NCBI GenBank assembly: GCA_030039615.1
Contig: JASHVF010000003.1
Location: 1-5,827, forward strand
Source of the DNA: Gammaproteobacteria bacterium
GTDB taxonomy: Bacteria > Pseudomonadota > Gammaproteobacteria > Steroidobacterales > Steroidobacteraceae
DNA length: 5,827 nucleotides
Reading direction: 5' to 3'
In this document: piece after piece, positions 1 through 5,827 of the stretch
Layout: every line of letters starts with the position of its first letter
Position numbering within the stretch: position 1 is the first letter of the stretch
The notes under the pieces: generated by a model
Seen by the model: the letters and a program-made list of their open reading frames with translations, nothing else
The model's database searches: none
Told to the model about the DNA's origin: nothing
Program-made: the position numbers and the translations under genes

Positions 1-345
1 GTCTACGACAGCATGAAGGCGGGCTTCGAGCGCACCGCCAACCGGCTGCGCGCCGAGGGCGATAGTGCCAATGCCACCATCGAGGCGACCGCCGACCGGC
101 GCCAGACCGAGATCGTCGCCGACGCCGAGAAGGATGCGCTGCGCATCCGCGGCGAAGCCGACGCCGCGGCGACTCTGATCTACGCGCGCGCCTTCGAGAG
201 GGATCCGGAGTTCTATGCGTTCTACCGCAGCCTGCAGGCCTACCAGCACTCCCTCGGCAGGGACGGGGACCTGCTGGTGTTGACTCCGGATGGCGAGTTC
301 TTCAAGTACCTGAAGGACCCGGATAAGCGCCGCGGCGCGAAGTGA
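1..345 (+). CDS. hflC: HflC, C-terminal part (modulator of FtsH protease), 5' end outside window
   Basis: The gene is already open at base 1 (V-Y-D-S-M...) and ends at TGA 343-345, so about 114 C-terminal residues are visible of a protein usually near 290-330 residues long. HflC is a SPFH/band-7 protein. It is anchored in the inner membrane and faces the periplasm, and with HflK it forms a large cage around the FtsH protease and tempers its activity. The visible part holds the long charged helix after the SPFH domain, rich in Ala, Glu and Arg, including an I-R-G-E-A-D-A stretch. The family tail follows: F-E-R-D-P-E-F-Y-A-F-Y-R-S-L-Q-A-Y, then L-V-L-T-P-D-G-E-F-F-K-Y-L. These match E. coli HflC closely from memory, and the downstream DUF2065-purA order agrees. 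The Met at base 13 is internal and not the start. Confidence 0.94.
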   Translation, partial: VYDSMKAGFERTANRLRAEGDSANATIEATADRRQTEIVADAEKDALRIRGEADAAATLIYARAFERDPEFYAFYRSLQAYQHSLGRDGDLLVLTPDGEFFKYLKDPDKRRGAK

Positions 346-355
346 AGCCGGCGGC

Positions 356-544
356 GTGAATCTCTCCGACCTGGCGGCCGCGTTCGGCCTGTTCCTCGTG
401 TTCGAAGGCATCGCCCCGTTCGTCAACCCGCAGGGCGTGAAGCGCGCGTTCGCGCGGCTGCTGGAGGTGCGCGACCGCGAGTTGCGCGTCGCGGGCTTAG
501 GTTCCATGCTGGTCGGCGTGCTGATCCTGTTCCTCGCGCGGTAG
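356..544 (+). CDS. yjeT: DUF2065 family small inner-membrane protein (YjeT-like)
   Basis: A 62-residue protein starting with GTG at 356 and ending at TAG 542-544, the usual size for DUF2065. It has two hydrophobic segments (about residues 5-24 and 45-61) joined by a short basic loop. Family hallmarks are visible: E-G near residues 17-18 followed by P-F and N-P, then R-E-L-R-V-A-G-L-G-S-M in front of the second helix. Its biochemical function is not known. In E. coli the homologue yjeT sits in the same place between hflC and purA, which supports the call as much as the sequence does. The start is 10 bp after the hflC stop. Only a weak purine stretch (GTGAAG) precedes it, so translation may depend on ribosomes finishing hflC. 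No closer in-frame ATG fits the family length. Confidence 0.9.
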   Translation: MNLSDLAAAFGLFLVFEGIAPFVNPQGVKRAFARLLEVRDRELRVAGLGSMLVGVLILFLAR

Positions 545-550
545 GCATCC

Positions 551-1846
551 ATGGGCAGATTCGTGGTCGTCATCGGCACCCAGTGGGGCGATGAAGGCAA
601 GGGCAAGGTGGTCGACCTGCTCACCGAGCGCGCCGCGGCGGTGGCGCGCTTTCAGGGCGGGCACAACGCCGGTCATACCCTGGTGATCGGCGGCAGGAAG
701 ACCATCCTGTCGCTGATCCCTTCCGGCATCCTGCGCGCGGGCGTGCGCTGCTTCATCGGCAACGGCGTGGTGCTGTCGCTCGAGGCATTGCTCAGCGAGA
801 GCGACATGCTGGTCGGGCAGGGCGTGCCGGTGTTCGAACGGCTGCGCGTCTCGCCCCAGTGCCCGCTGATCCTGCCGTCGCACGTGCTGCTCGATCAGGC
901 GCGCGAGCGCGCGCGCGGCGCCAACGCCATCGGTACGACCGGACGCGGCATCGGACCGGCGTACGAGGACAAGGTCGCGCGCCGCGCGGTGCGCGTCGCC
1001 GATCTCTTCCAGCGCGACCGCTTCGCCGCCAAGCTGGGCGAAGTGCTCGACTTCCACAACTTCCTGCTGCAGCAGTACTACCGCCTGGCCCCGGTGGACT
1101 TCCAGAAGACTCTCGATGCGCAGCTGGCGATGGGCGAGCGCCTCGCGCCGCTGGTGACGGACGTGACGCGCGCACTCGAGGAGCTGCGGACCGGCAGCGC
1201 CAATGTGCTGTTCGAGGGCGCGCAGGGCGCCATGCTCGACGTCGATCTGGGCACCTATCCGTTCGTCACTTCCTCCAACACCACCGCGGGGTTCGCCGCG
1301 ACCGGCACGGGCCTGGGTCCGCGCGCCTTCGACGGCGTGCTCGGCATCGTCAAGGCCTACACCACCCGGGTGGGCGCCGGGCCCTTCCCGACCGAGCTCT
1401 TCGATGAGTACGGTGAGCACCTGTCGCGCGTCGGGCACGAGTTCGGCTCGGTCACCGGCCGGCGGCGGCGCTGCGGCTGGTTCGACACGGTGGCGTTGCA
1501 GCGTGCCATCGTCAACTCGAGCGTCTCGGGCCTGTGCGTCACCAAGCTCGACGTGCTCGACGGGCTCGACACCATCCGCATCGGCGTCGGCTACCGCATC
1601 GATGGCACGGTCTCGCCCGAGCCGCCGCTCACCGTCGAGGGCTACGCGGGTCTCGAGCCGGTGTACGAGGAGCTGCCCGGCTGGAGCGAGTCGACCGTCG
1701 GAATCACCGAATACGCCGCGCTCCCCGGCAACGCGCGCCGCTATCTCGAGCGGCTCGCCGCGCTCGTCAAGGTGCCGCTCGACATGATCTCCACCGGGCC
1801 GGAGCGCGAGCAGACGATCGTGCTGCGGCATCCATTCGGTGACTGA
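551..1846 (+). CDS. purA: Adenylosuccinate synthetase
   Basis: PurA joins IMP and aspartate using GTP to give adenylosuccinate, the first committed step from IMP to AMP, in the cytoplasm. The 431-residue length is almost the same as E. coli PurA (432). Every signature region is intact: the N-terminal loop G-T-Q-W-G-D-E-G-K-G-K (9-19) with catalytic Asp14; G-G-H-N-A-G-H-T (36-43) with catalytic His42; T-G-R-G-I-G-P (130-136) for IMP binding; F-E-G-A-Q-G (221-226); G-P-F-P-T-E-L (277-283); V-T-G-R-R-R-R-C-G-W (301-310) for aspartate binding; T-K-L-D-V-L-D-G (331-338) for guanine recognition; and S-T-G-P-E-R-E (414-420). ATG at 551 is six bases after the DUF2065 stop and gives the family N terminus. 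Only a weak GGTAGG-like site precedes it. Its last eight bases overlap the next gene. Confidence 0.98.
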   Translation: MGRFVVVIGTQWGDEGKGKVVDLLTERAAAVARFQGGHNAGHTLVIGGRKTILSLIPSGILRAGVRCFIGNGVVLSLEALLSESDMLVGQGVPVFERLRVSPQCPLILPSHVLLDQARERARGANAIGTTGRGIGPAYEDKVARRAVRVADLFQRDRFAAKLGEVLDFHNFLLQQYYRLAPVDFQKTLDAQLAMGERLAPLVTDVTRALEELRTGSANVLFEGAQGAMLDVDLGTYPFVTSSNTTAGFAATGTGLGPRAFDGVLGIVKAYTTRVGAGPFPTELFDEYGEHLSRVGHEFGSVTGRRRRCGWFDTVALQRAIVNSSVSGLCVTKLDVLDGLDTIRIGVGYRIDGTVSPEPPLTVEGYAGLEPVYEELPGWSESTVGITEYAALPGNARRYLERLAALVKVPLDMISTGPEREQTIVLRHPFGD

Positions 1847-3542
1847 GCCGCCCGCTCCGTCCGTGGCGCGCGCCACGCCGGCGGCGCGTGTGGCGCTCGC
1901 GCTCATCATCCTCGGGGCCTGCGGCCTCGTGGCGAGTACCTGGCACGTGTTCTTCGCGACCTGGGACGAGCCCGAGCATCTGGCCGCCGGAGTCGAGCTG
2001 CTCGACCGCGGCTATTACGAATACGACACCGAGCACCCGCCGATCGCGCGCGTGCTGCTCGCGCTCGGGCCGTACCTGGCCGGCGCGCACTCCTACGGCA
2101 CTCCGCCGCCGAGCGGCGTGAGCGAGGGGGAGGACATCCTCTACCGCGACGGCAAGTACGATCTCTATCTGACTCTGGCCCGCGCCGGTGCGCTGCCGTT
2201 CCTCGCGCTGCTGCTGTTCGTGACGTGGCTGTGGGCGCGACGCATGCTGGCCGGCGAGGGCGCGGCGCTGCTCGCGGTGATCCTGCTGCTCTCGGTACCG
2301 CCGATACTCGGTCACGCCGGCGTCGCTGCGCTCGATGTGCCGGCGGCCGGTACCATCCTGCTCGCGCTCTACACGCTCGATCGCTGGCTCGACACGCCGA
2401 GCTGGTACACGGCCTTGTTGTTCGGGCTGGCGAGCGGGCTTGCCGTGGGGACCAAGTTCTCGGCCGTGCCGTACATCGGGATGTCGCTGCTGGCGCTCGC
2501 GCTCACGCACTGGCTGCTGCGGGCGCGCGCCCCGCCCACGGTGCGGACCGCTCCCTGGGGCGTGCGGGCGGCGGAGCTCGCGCTGGTCGCGGCAGCGGCG
2601 CTCGTGCCGCTCTTCATCGCCTACGGCATCCGCGCGCCCAACGAGGCGCGGGTCGCCATCCGCTTCAACTGGGCGGTGTCCTACCTGCTGCAGCAGCCGG
2701 GTTTCGATCATGGCCTGGGAGTGCTGCTCTCGCACCTGTGGCTGCCGCGCGAGATGCAGGACCTGGTGAACGGCATCGTGGCCGTCAAGGCGCATAACGA
2801 CGGCGGCCATCTGTCGTACCTCCTGGGAGAGGTGCGCACCATGGGGTGGTGGTACTTCTACCTGGTCGCGCTCGCCGTAAAGACGCCGCTGCCGATGCTC
2901 GCCGCCGGCACCACGGGCATCGCCTGGCTGGCGCGCGAGGGCTGGCGCAGCGGCGACAACTGGCGCATCACGCCGGCGGTGCTGTTCGTCGCGATCCTGG
3001 TGTTCGCGAGCGGCTTCAGCCACATCAACATCGGCATTCGCCACGTGCTGATCCTCTACCCGCTGCTGGCGCTCGGGGCTGCGTGGGTGGTGACGCGGAC
3101 CTGGGCGGCGCTGCGCCGCATGCCGAACCGGCGCAGCGCCGCGCTCGGCACCTTCGCGCTGGCTGCGGCGCTGACCTGGCAGCTGAGCACACTCTGGACC
3201 GCGTGGCCCGACTACCTCGCCTGGTTCAACGAGACCGTCACTCACCCCGAGCGGGTGCTGGTCGACTCCGATCTCGACTGGGGCCAGGATCTGCGCCGCC
3301 TCGAGCGGCGCTCGCGCGAGCTTGCAATCCCGCGCCTGAGCCTCGCCTATCGCGGCACCGCCGACCTGACACGCGAGCCGCTGCCGCCGTTCGTCAATCT
3401 TCCCCCGCACCAGCCGACGACCGGCTGGGTCGCCATCTCGCAGCTGGCACGCACGCGCAACCCCAGCGACTACGCCTGGCTCGACGCCTACCAGCCCGTC
3501 GAGCACATCGGCAAGACCATCGATCTCTACTACATTCCCTAG
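1839..3542 (+). CDS. Polytopic membrane glycosyltransferase, GT39/PMT/ArnT-like (GT-C fold)
   Basis: A 567-residue membrane protein with roughly 11-13 hydrophobic segments (for example near 16-38, 112-132, 140-156, 164-182, 208-227, 243-263, 377-394, 399-420 and 433-452). After the first helix comes T-W-D-E-P-E-H (41-47), with the acidic pair expected in the first periplasmic loop of GT-C enzymes, then E-H-P-P-I-A-R (65-71), also typical of the PMT/ArnT group. Other conserved-looking blocks are H-A-G-V-A-A-L-D-V-P (159-168), G-T-K-F-S (204-208), H-N-D-G-G-H-L-S-Y-L-L-G (319-330), V-K-T-P-L-P (347-352), I-N-I-G-I-R-H (397-403), and a C-terminal D-S-D-L-D-W-G-Q-D-L (476-485). Such enzymes transfer a sugar from a polyprenyl-phosphate carrier to a protein, lipid or glycan outside the membrane; donor and acceptor here are unknown. 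GTG at 1839 overlaps purA by 8 bp. In-frame GTG 1863 (residue 9) is an alternative start, and neither has a clear Shine-Dalgarno site. No partner sugar-lipid synthase gene is nearby. Confidence 0.85.
   Translation: MTEPPAPSVARATPAARVALALIILGACGLVASTWHVFFATWDEPEHLAAGVELLDRGYYEYDTEHPPIARVLLALGPYLAGAHSYGTPPPSGVSEGEDILYRDGKYDLYLTLARAGALPFLALLLFVTWLWARRMLAGEGAALLAVILLLSVPPILGHAGVAALDVPAAGTILLALYTLDRWLDTPSWYTALLFGLASGLAVGTKFSAVPYIGMSLLALALTHWLLRARAPPTVRTAPWGVRAAELALVAAAALVPLFIAYGIRAPNEARVAIRFNWAVSYLLQQPGFDHGLGVLLSHLWLPREMQDLVNGIVAVKAHNDGGHLSYLLGEVRTMGWWYFYLVALAVKTPLPMLAAGTTGIAWLAREGWRSGDNWRITPAVLFVAILVFASGFSHINIGIRHVLILYPLLALGAAWVVTRTWAALRRMPNRRSAALGTFALAAALTWQLSTLWTAWPDYLAWFNETVTHPERVLVDSDLDWGQDLRRLERRSRELAIPRLSLAYRGTADLTREPLPPFVNLPPHQPTTGWVAISQLARTRNPSDYAWLDAYQPVEHIGKTIDLYYIP
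1862..1877. repeat. Perfect 16-bp palindrome at the start of the glycosyltransferase gene
   Basis: CGTGGCGCGCGCCACG is its own reverse complement. It lies 15 bp past the purA stop, inside codons 8-13 of the glycosyltransferase gene, and contains the alternative GTG start at 1863. In RNA it could fold into a six-pair GC stem with a GCGC loop. Palindromes of this length are not rare at this base composition (about 0.2 expected per window by a hand estimate), so a regulatory role is only a possibility. Confidence 0.35.
3539..3542. other. Shared convergent stop codons (CTAG)
   Basis: The glycosyltransferase ends with TAG at 3540-3542 and the opposite-strand reductase-like gene ends with TAG at 3541-3539. 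Both are read from the palindrome CTAG, so the two genes overlap by 4 bp at their tails and leave no intergenic sequence. Any transcription terminator must lie inside one of the two coding regions. I see no GC hairpin followed by a T-run on either strand near this point. Confidence 0.85.
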
Positions 3543-4210
3543 CGGACACGCTTCAAGACGACGTGCGTCGCGCGCTCACCGGCGCGGTATTCCGTACAGC
3601 CGTAGCCGAGCCTGACGAGATCGATGTCGCCGAGCAGGCGTTCGCCCGAGCCGAGCAGCAGCGGGCATATCGCCAGATAGAGCGCGTCGACGAGTCCGGC
3701 GCGCACATACTGCTGCACGGTGGCGATGCCTCCGATGCAGATGTCCCTGCCGCTCGCGGCAGCCCGGGCTCTCTCGAGGGCGCGCTCGATGCCTTCGGTC
3801 ACGAAATGGAACGTCGTTCCGCCCTGCAGCGGCAGCGCTGCGCGCGGGTAGTGGGTCAGCACGAACGCGGGCGCGCGAAACGGCGGCGTGTCTCCCCACC
3901 AACCCCTCCAGGAGTCGTCAGGCCACGGTCCGCGAACGGGTCCGAACATATTTCTGCCGAGTATCCAGGCGCCCACGTTCTCAAAGCTGCGGGCGAAGCA
4001 CGCGTCATCGATCCCGGTCGTTCCTCCATCCTTACGGTCGACGCCCTCGACCGTCCAGTCCTTACCGAGGATCTGCTGGAATGTCCGCGTGGCGAACGCC
4101 CATTCGCCGAGCGCCAGCCCGCCGATGCCCTGCGGATTCTCACGGCTCTGCCGCGGGCCGGCACCGAATCCGTCGACCGAAATCGATGCGTGCACTCTGA
4201 CCTTGGACAT
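3539..4210 (-). CDS. Dihydrofolate-reductase-like protein (RibD C-terminal domain family)
   Basis: A 223-residue cytoplasmic protein of the NADPH-binding RibD-C/DHFR-like superfamily, close to the usual length. From the N terminus: H-A-S-I-S-V-D-G-F-G-A-G-P (7-19), the opening strand and loop of the fold; N-P-Q-G-I-G-G (25-31); G-R-N-M-F-G-P (85-91); V-L-T-H (117-120); the phosphate-binding-type I-G-G-I-A-T-V-Q-Q-Y (159-168); and G-L-V-D-A-L-Y-L then P-L-L-L-G-S-G-E (172-190). Family members are probably NADPH-dependent reductases, but the substrate is unknown and it should not be named folate reductase. ATG at 4210 is preferred because GGGAGG stands five bases upstream. The frame also reaches GTG at 4240, overlapping the previous stop as TAGTG, but that would add ten atypical residues. 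Residue 176 is Ala where relatives usually have Glu (V-D-E). It is the last gene of the minus-strand run, 29 bp after the hydrolase. Confidence 0.9.
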   Translation of the reverse strand: MSKVRVHASISVDGFGAGPRQSRENPQGIGGLALGEWAFATRTFQQILGKDWTVEGVDRKDGGTTGIDDACFARSFENVGAWILGRNMFGPVRGPWPDDSWRGWWGDTPPFRAPAFVLTHYPRAALPLQGGTTFHFVTEGIERALERARAAASGRDICIGGIATVQQYVRAGLVDALYLAICPLLLGSGERLLGDIDLVRLGYGCTEYRAGERATHVVLKRVR

Positions 4211-4215
4211 GCTGG

Positions 4216-4221
4216 CCTCCC
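4216..4221 (-). promoter_or_regulatory. Strong ribosome binding site for the RibD-C-like gene
   Basis: On the minus strand this reads GGGAGG, five bases before ATG 4210. It is the clearest Shine-Dalgarno site in the window and decides the start of the reductase-like gene against the GTG at 4240. Confidence 0.75.
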
Positions 4222-4239
4222 GAATGCCTCGAGCCTGCA

Positions 4240-5088
4240 CTACCTCTGCATGCTCAGCGCGCCGAGCAGCTCTGCCACGATTGCCTCGGGAGCGTCCTCC
4301 TGAAGCAGGTGACCCGCGGCAGGCACGGTGCGCAAGCGCGCCCCCGGCATTCGGGCGGCGAGCTCACGCCCGCGCTCGAGCGGGATCCAGCTGTCCTGCT
4401 CGCCCCAGAGGATCGTGACCGGGCAGCGAATCTCGCCGTAGCGCGCCTCGATCTCGTCCGTATAGCGCTGATCCATCTGCGCGATCTGTCGGTAGAAGGC
4501 GGCCTGCCCGGTCGGGCCGATCCACGGGTCGAGGTACAGCTGCAGCTCGTCCCGGGACAGCGTGCGCAAAGCCGCGCCGGCGATGTAGGCCGGCAGAATG
4601 GCAGCGTGGATGTAAGGCGGCAGGCCTGCGAAGGCCGCCTGGTGCTCGCGCACGTGGCGCACGAACGGCGAGCCCCACGGTGCGAGCGCGACGGGATCGA
4701 TGAGGGTGAGAGAGCGGTAGTCGCAGCCATGGAGCAGATACGCGCGCAACGCAGTGCAGCCGCCGAAGTCGTGCGCGACCACATCGGGCCGCGACAGCCG
4801 CAGATGCCCGAGCAGGCCCGCGAACACACGCCCCTGGACGGCCAGTGAGACATCCTGGCCAGGCCGCATCTCGGAGCGGCCATAGCCGAGGAGATCGAAA
4901 TAGAACACGCGGCGGTACGCGGTCAGGTGCGGGGCGATGCGGCGCCAGACGATTGAAGAGAAAGGCGTGCCGTGCAGCAGGACCAGCGCCGGCTTGTCGG
5001 CCTCGCCGAGACTGCCATAGCGAACCGCCTGGCCTTCGAAGCTGAAGGTCTCGGGCAGACTCCAGGCGGTATGCGCTTCGCTCGACAC
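4240..5088 (-). CDS. Alpha/beta hydrolase with aspartate nucleophile (epoxide hydrolase/dehalogenase-like)
   Basis: A 282-residue soluble alpha/beta-fold hydrolase with no signal peptide. Visible are the oxyanion-hole motif L-L-H-G-T-P (37-42), D-L-L-G-Y-G-R-S (65-72), the nucleophile elbow V-A-H-D-F-G-G (104-110) with Asp107 where lipases and esterases have Ser, a helical cap region (about 135-215), the acid in W-G-E-Q-D (228-232, Asp232), and the catalytic His in A-G-H (His260). An Asp nucleophile with H-G-x-P is the pattern of epoxide hydrolases and haloalkane dehalogenases. However, Thr41 and Phe108 replace the Asn and Trp that usually bind halide, so dehalogenation is less likely; the substrate is unknown. 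GTG at 5088 is the only standard start near the family N terminus. The nearest purine-rich site (GGAAG) is about 15 bases away, so initiation may be weak or coupled to the upstream protease gene, which ends 26 bp before it. Confidence 0.9.
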   Translation of the reverse strand: MSSEAHTAWSLPETFSFEGQAVRYGSLGEADKPALVLLHGTPFSSIVWRRIAPHLTAYRRVFYFDLLGYGRSEMRPGQDVSLAVQGRVFAGLLGHLRLSRPDVVAHDFGGCTALRAYLLHGCDYRSLTLIDPVALAPWGSPFVRHVREHQAAFAGLPPYIHAAILPAYIAGAALRTLSRDELQLYLDPWIGPTGQAAFYRQIAQMDQRYTDEIEARYGEIRCPVTILWGEQDSWIPLERGRELAARMPGARLRTVPAAGHLLQEDAPEAIVAELLGALSMQR

Positions 5089-5114
5089 GGGCCCGTGCTC
5101 GTTCTTCCGCGCGG

Positions 5115-5827
5115 CTACGTTGCTGGCTGCTGGCGCAATCGCGTGATGCGCACCAGAGGCGTGGGGTGCGAATAGTAGAACGCCGCGTACCAGGGATCGG
5201 GCGTCAGGGTGCTGGCATTGTCGCGGTGCAGCTTCACCAGCGCGCTCGCGAGCTCCGCGGCACTCGCGTGGCGGCTTGCGAAGGCATCGGCCTCGAACTC
5301 ATGCCGACGCGACCAGGCCGAGCCGAGCGGCGTGAGAAAGAAGGTGAACGCCGGCACCGCCAGCACGAACAGCAGCAGCGCTGCGTGCGTCGAGGGTGTC
5401 GGCACGCCGAGCGCGCGGTAGAAGCCGCTTTGCCTTGCCAGCCAGCCGAGCAGCGCCAGGCCCACGAACACCGCCGCCACCGACACCAGCAGCCGCTGCC
5501 GCACGTGCTTCAGGCGGAAATGTCCGAGCTCGTGCGCCAGCACCGCTTCCACCTCGGCGGCCCCGAGCGTGCCGAGCAGCGTATCGAAGAACACGATGCG
5601 CTTGTGGCGGCCGATGCCGGTGAAGTAGGCGTTGCCGTGGCTCGAGCGCCGCGAGCTGTCGACCACGAACACGCCTCTCGAAGTGAATCCGCAGCGCTCG
5701 AGCAGCGCCTCGATGCGTGCCTTGAGCGCCTGGTCCGCAAGCGGCGAGAAGCGGTTGAAGAGCGGCGCGATGAACGCCGGCCACGCCCACGCCATCACCA
5801 GCATGACCGCGAGCCACAGGCCCCAGG
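5115..5827 (-). CDS. M48 family metalloprotease, Ste24-type, C-terminal part (5' end outside window)
   Basis: The frame is open to base 5827 and ends at TAG 5117-5115, so about 236 C-terminal residues are visible of a protein usually near 410-420 residues. It is an integral membrane zinc endopeptidase. The zinc-binding H-E-L-G-H is encoded at 5534-5520, and the third ligand is the Glu of F-E-A-D-A-F about 76 residues further on. The pattern N-A-Y-F-T-G-I-G-R before the active site and the late Y-S-H-P-T-P-L-V-R-I are typical of the Ste24/CAAX-protease-1 branch. The smaller HtpX heat-shock proteases (about 290 residues) are less likely. Three hydrophobic segments are seen: one at the visible N-terminal edge, one just after the zinc motif, and one before F-E-A-D. 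Bacteria generally lack CAAX prenylation, so the role is probably membrane protein quality control (inference). It heads the visible minus-strand run. Confidence 0.94.
   Translation of the reverse strand, partial: WGLWLAVMLVMAWAWPAFIAPLFNRFSPLADQALKARIEALLERCGFTSRGVFVVDSSRRSSHGNAYFTGIGRHKRIVFFDTLLGTLGAAEVEAVLAHELGHFRLKHVRQRLLVSVAAVFVGLALLGWLARQSGFYRALGVPTPSTHAALLLFVLAVPAFTFFLTPLGSAWSRRHEFEADAFASRHASAAELASALVKLHRDNASTLTPDPWYAAFYYSHPTPLVRITRLRQQPAT

Noticed and set aside
899..924. Alternating GCGC tract inside purA, considered as a simple repeat or Z-DNA site
   Set aside because: It encodes a normal Arg/Ala-rich PurA segment (around residues 117-124) with the codons expected in a high-GC genome, so no separate function is supported.
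497..1909. Long open frame (470 codons) on the minus strand across purA
   Set aside because: It is antisense to an intact purA. The translation is low-complexity, rich in Arg, His, Gln, Glu and Ala, with no recognisable domain. This is the usual mirror frame of high-GC codon bias.
1767..3506. Very long open frame (579 codons) on the minus strand across the glycosyltransferase gene
   Set aside because: Same cause as over purA: the product is a Gln/Arg/His/Glu-rich string without motifs, while the plus frame has clear membrane helices and GT-C motifs.
3571..3586. Small inverted repeat (CGCGC, 6-base loop, GCGCG) near the convergent stops as a terminator
   Set aside because: The stem is only five pairs, it lies inside the reductase-like coding sequence, and no T-run follows on either strand.
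4238..4242. TAGTG stop-start overlap as the start of the RibD-C-like gene (GTG 4240)
   Set aside because: ATG 4210 has GGGAGG five bases upstream and gives the family N terminus. The extra ten residues from GTG look unlike the family.
2846..4303. 485-codon plus-strand frame bridging the convergent junction
   Set aside because: It overlaps two well-supported genes in other frames, and its Arg/Ala-rich translation shows no domain.
5089..5114. Promoter between the protease and hydrolase genes
   Set aside because: Only 26 bp are available and no -35/-10-like pair is visible there.

Overview
The window is GC-rich (roughly two thirds G+C or more by eye) and tightly packed. The order hflC, then a small DUF2065 membrane protein gene, then purA matches the E. 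coli hflX-hflK-hflC-yjeT-purA block. This points to a high-GC gammaproteobacterium. Betaproteobacteria usually carry hisZ between hflC and purA, and no hisZ is present here. I cannot name a genus from the sequence alone.

Plus-strand half (1-3542): four genes run in one direction with almost no space between them. They are the 3' end of hflC (regulator of the FtsH protease), the DUF2065/YjeT-like protein, purA (adenylosuccinate synthetase), and a large polytopic membrane protein that looks like a lipid-carrier-dependent glycosyltransferase of the GT39/PMT/ArnT superfamily. The gaps are 10 bp and 6 bp, and the glycosyltransferase start lies inside the last codons of purA (8 bp overlap). The four are probably co-transcribed and partly translationally coupled.

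Minus-strand half (5827-3539): three genes read the other way. They are an M48 (Ste24-type) membrane metalloprotease whose 5' end is beyond the window, an alpha/beta hydrolase with an aspartate nucleophile, and a dihydrofolate-reductase-like (RibD C-terminal domain) protein. Gaps are 26 bp and 29 bp, which suggests an operon. The two gene blocks converge, and the last stop codons on each strand share the palindrome CTAG at 3539-3542, so there is no intergenic terminator space.

There is no RNA gene, mobile element, CRISPR array, attachment site or gene-free stretch above 30 bp. No convincing promoter or intrinsic terminator is visible. The hflC-yjeT-purA part is conserved housekeeping. The genes after it look like lineage-specific additions. 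I do not see a coherent new system. The points most worth a second look are the purA-coupled glycosyltransferase with its conserved-looking acidic C-terminal motif, the Asp-nucleophile hydrolase that lacks the usual halide-binding residues, and the overlapping convergent stops.
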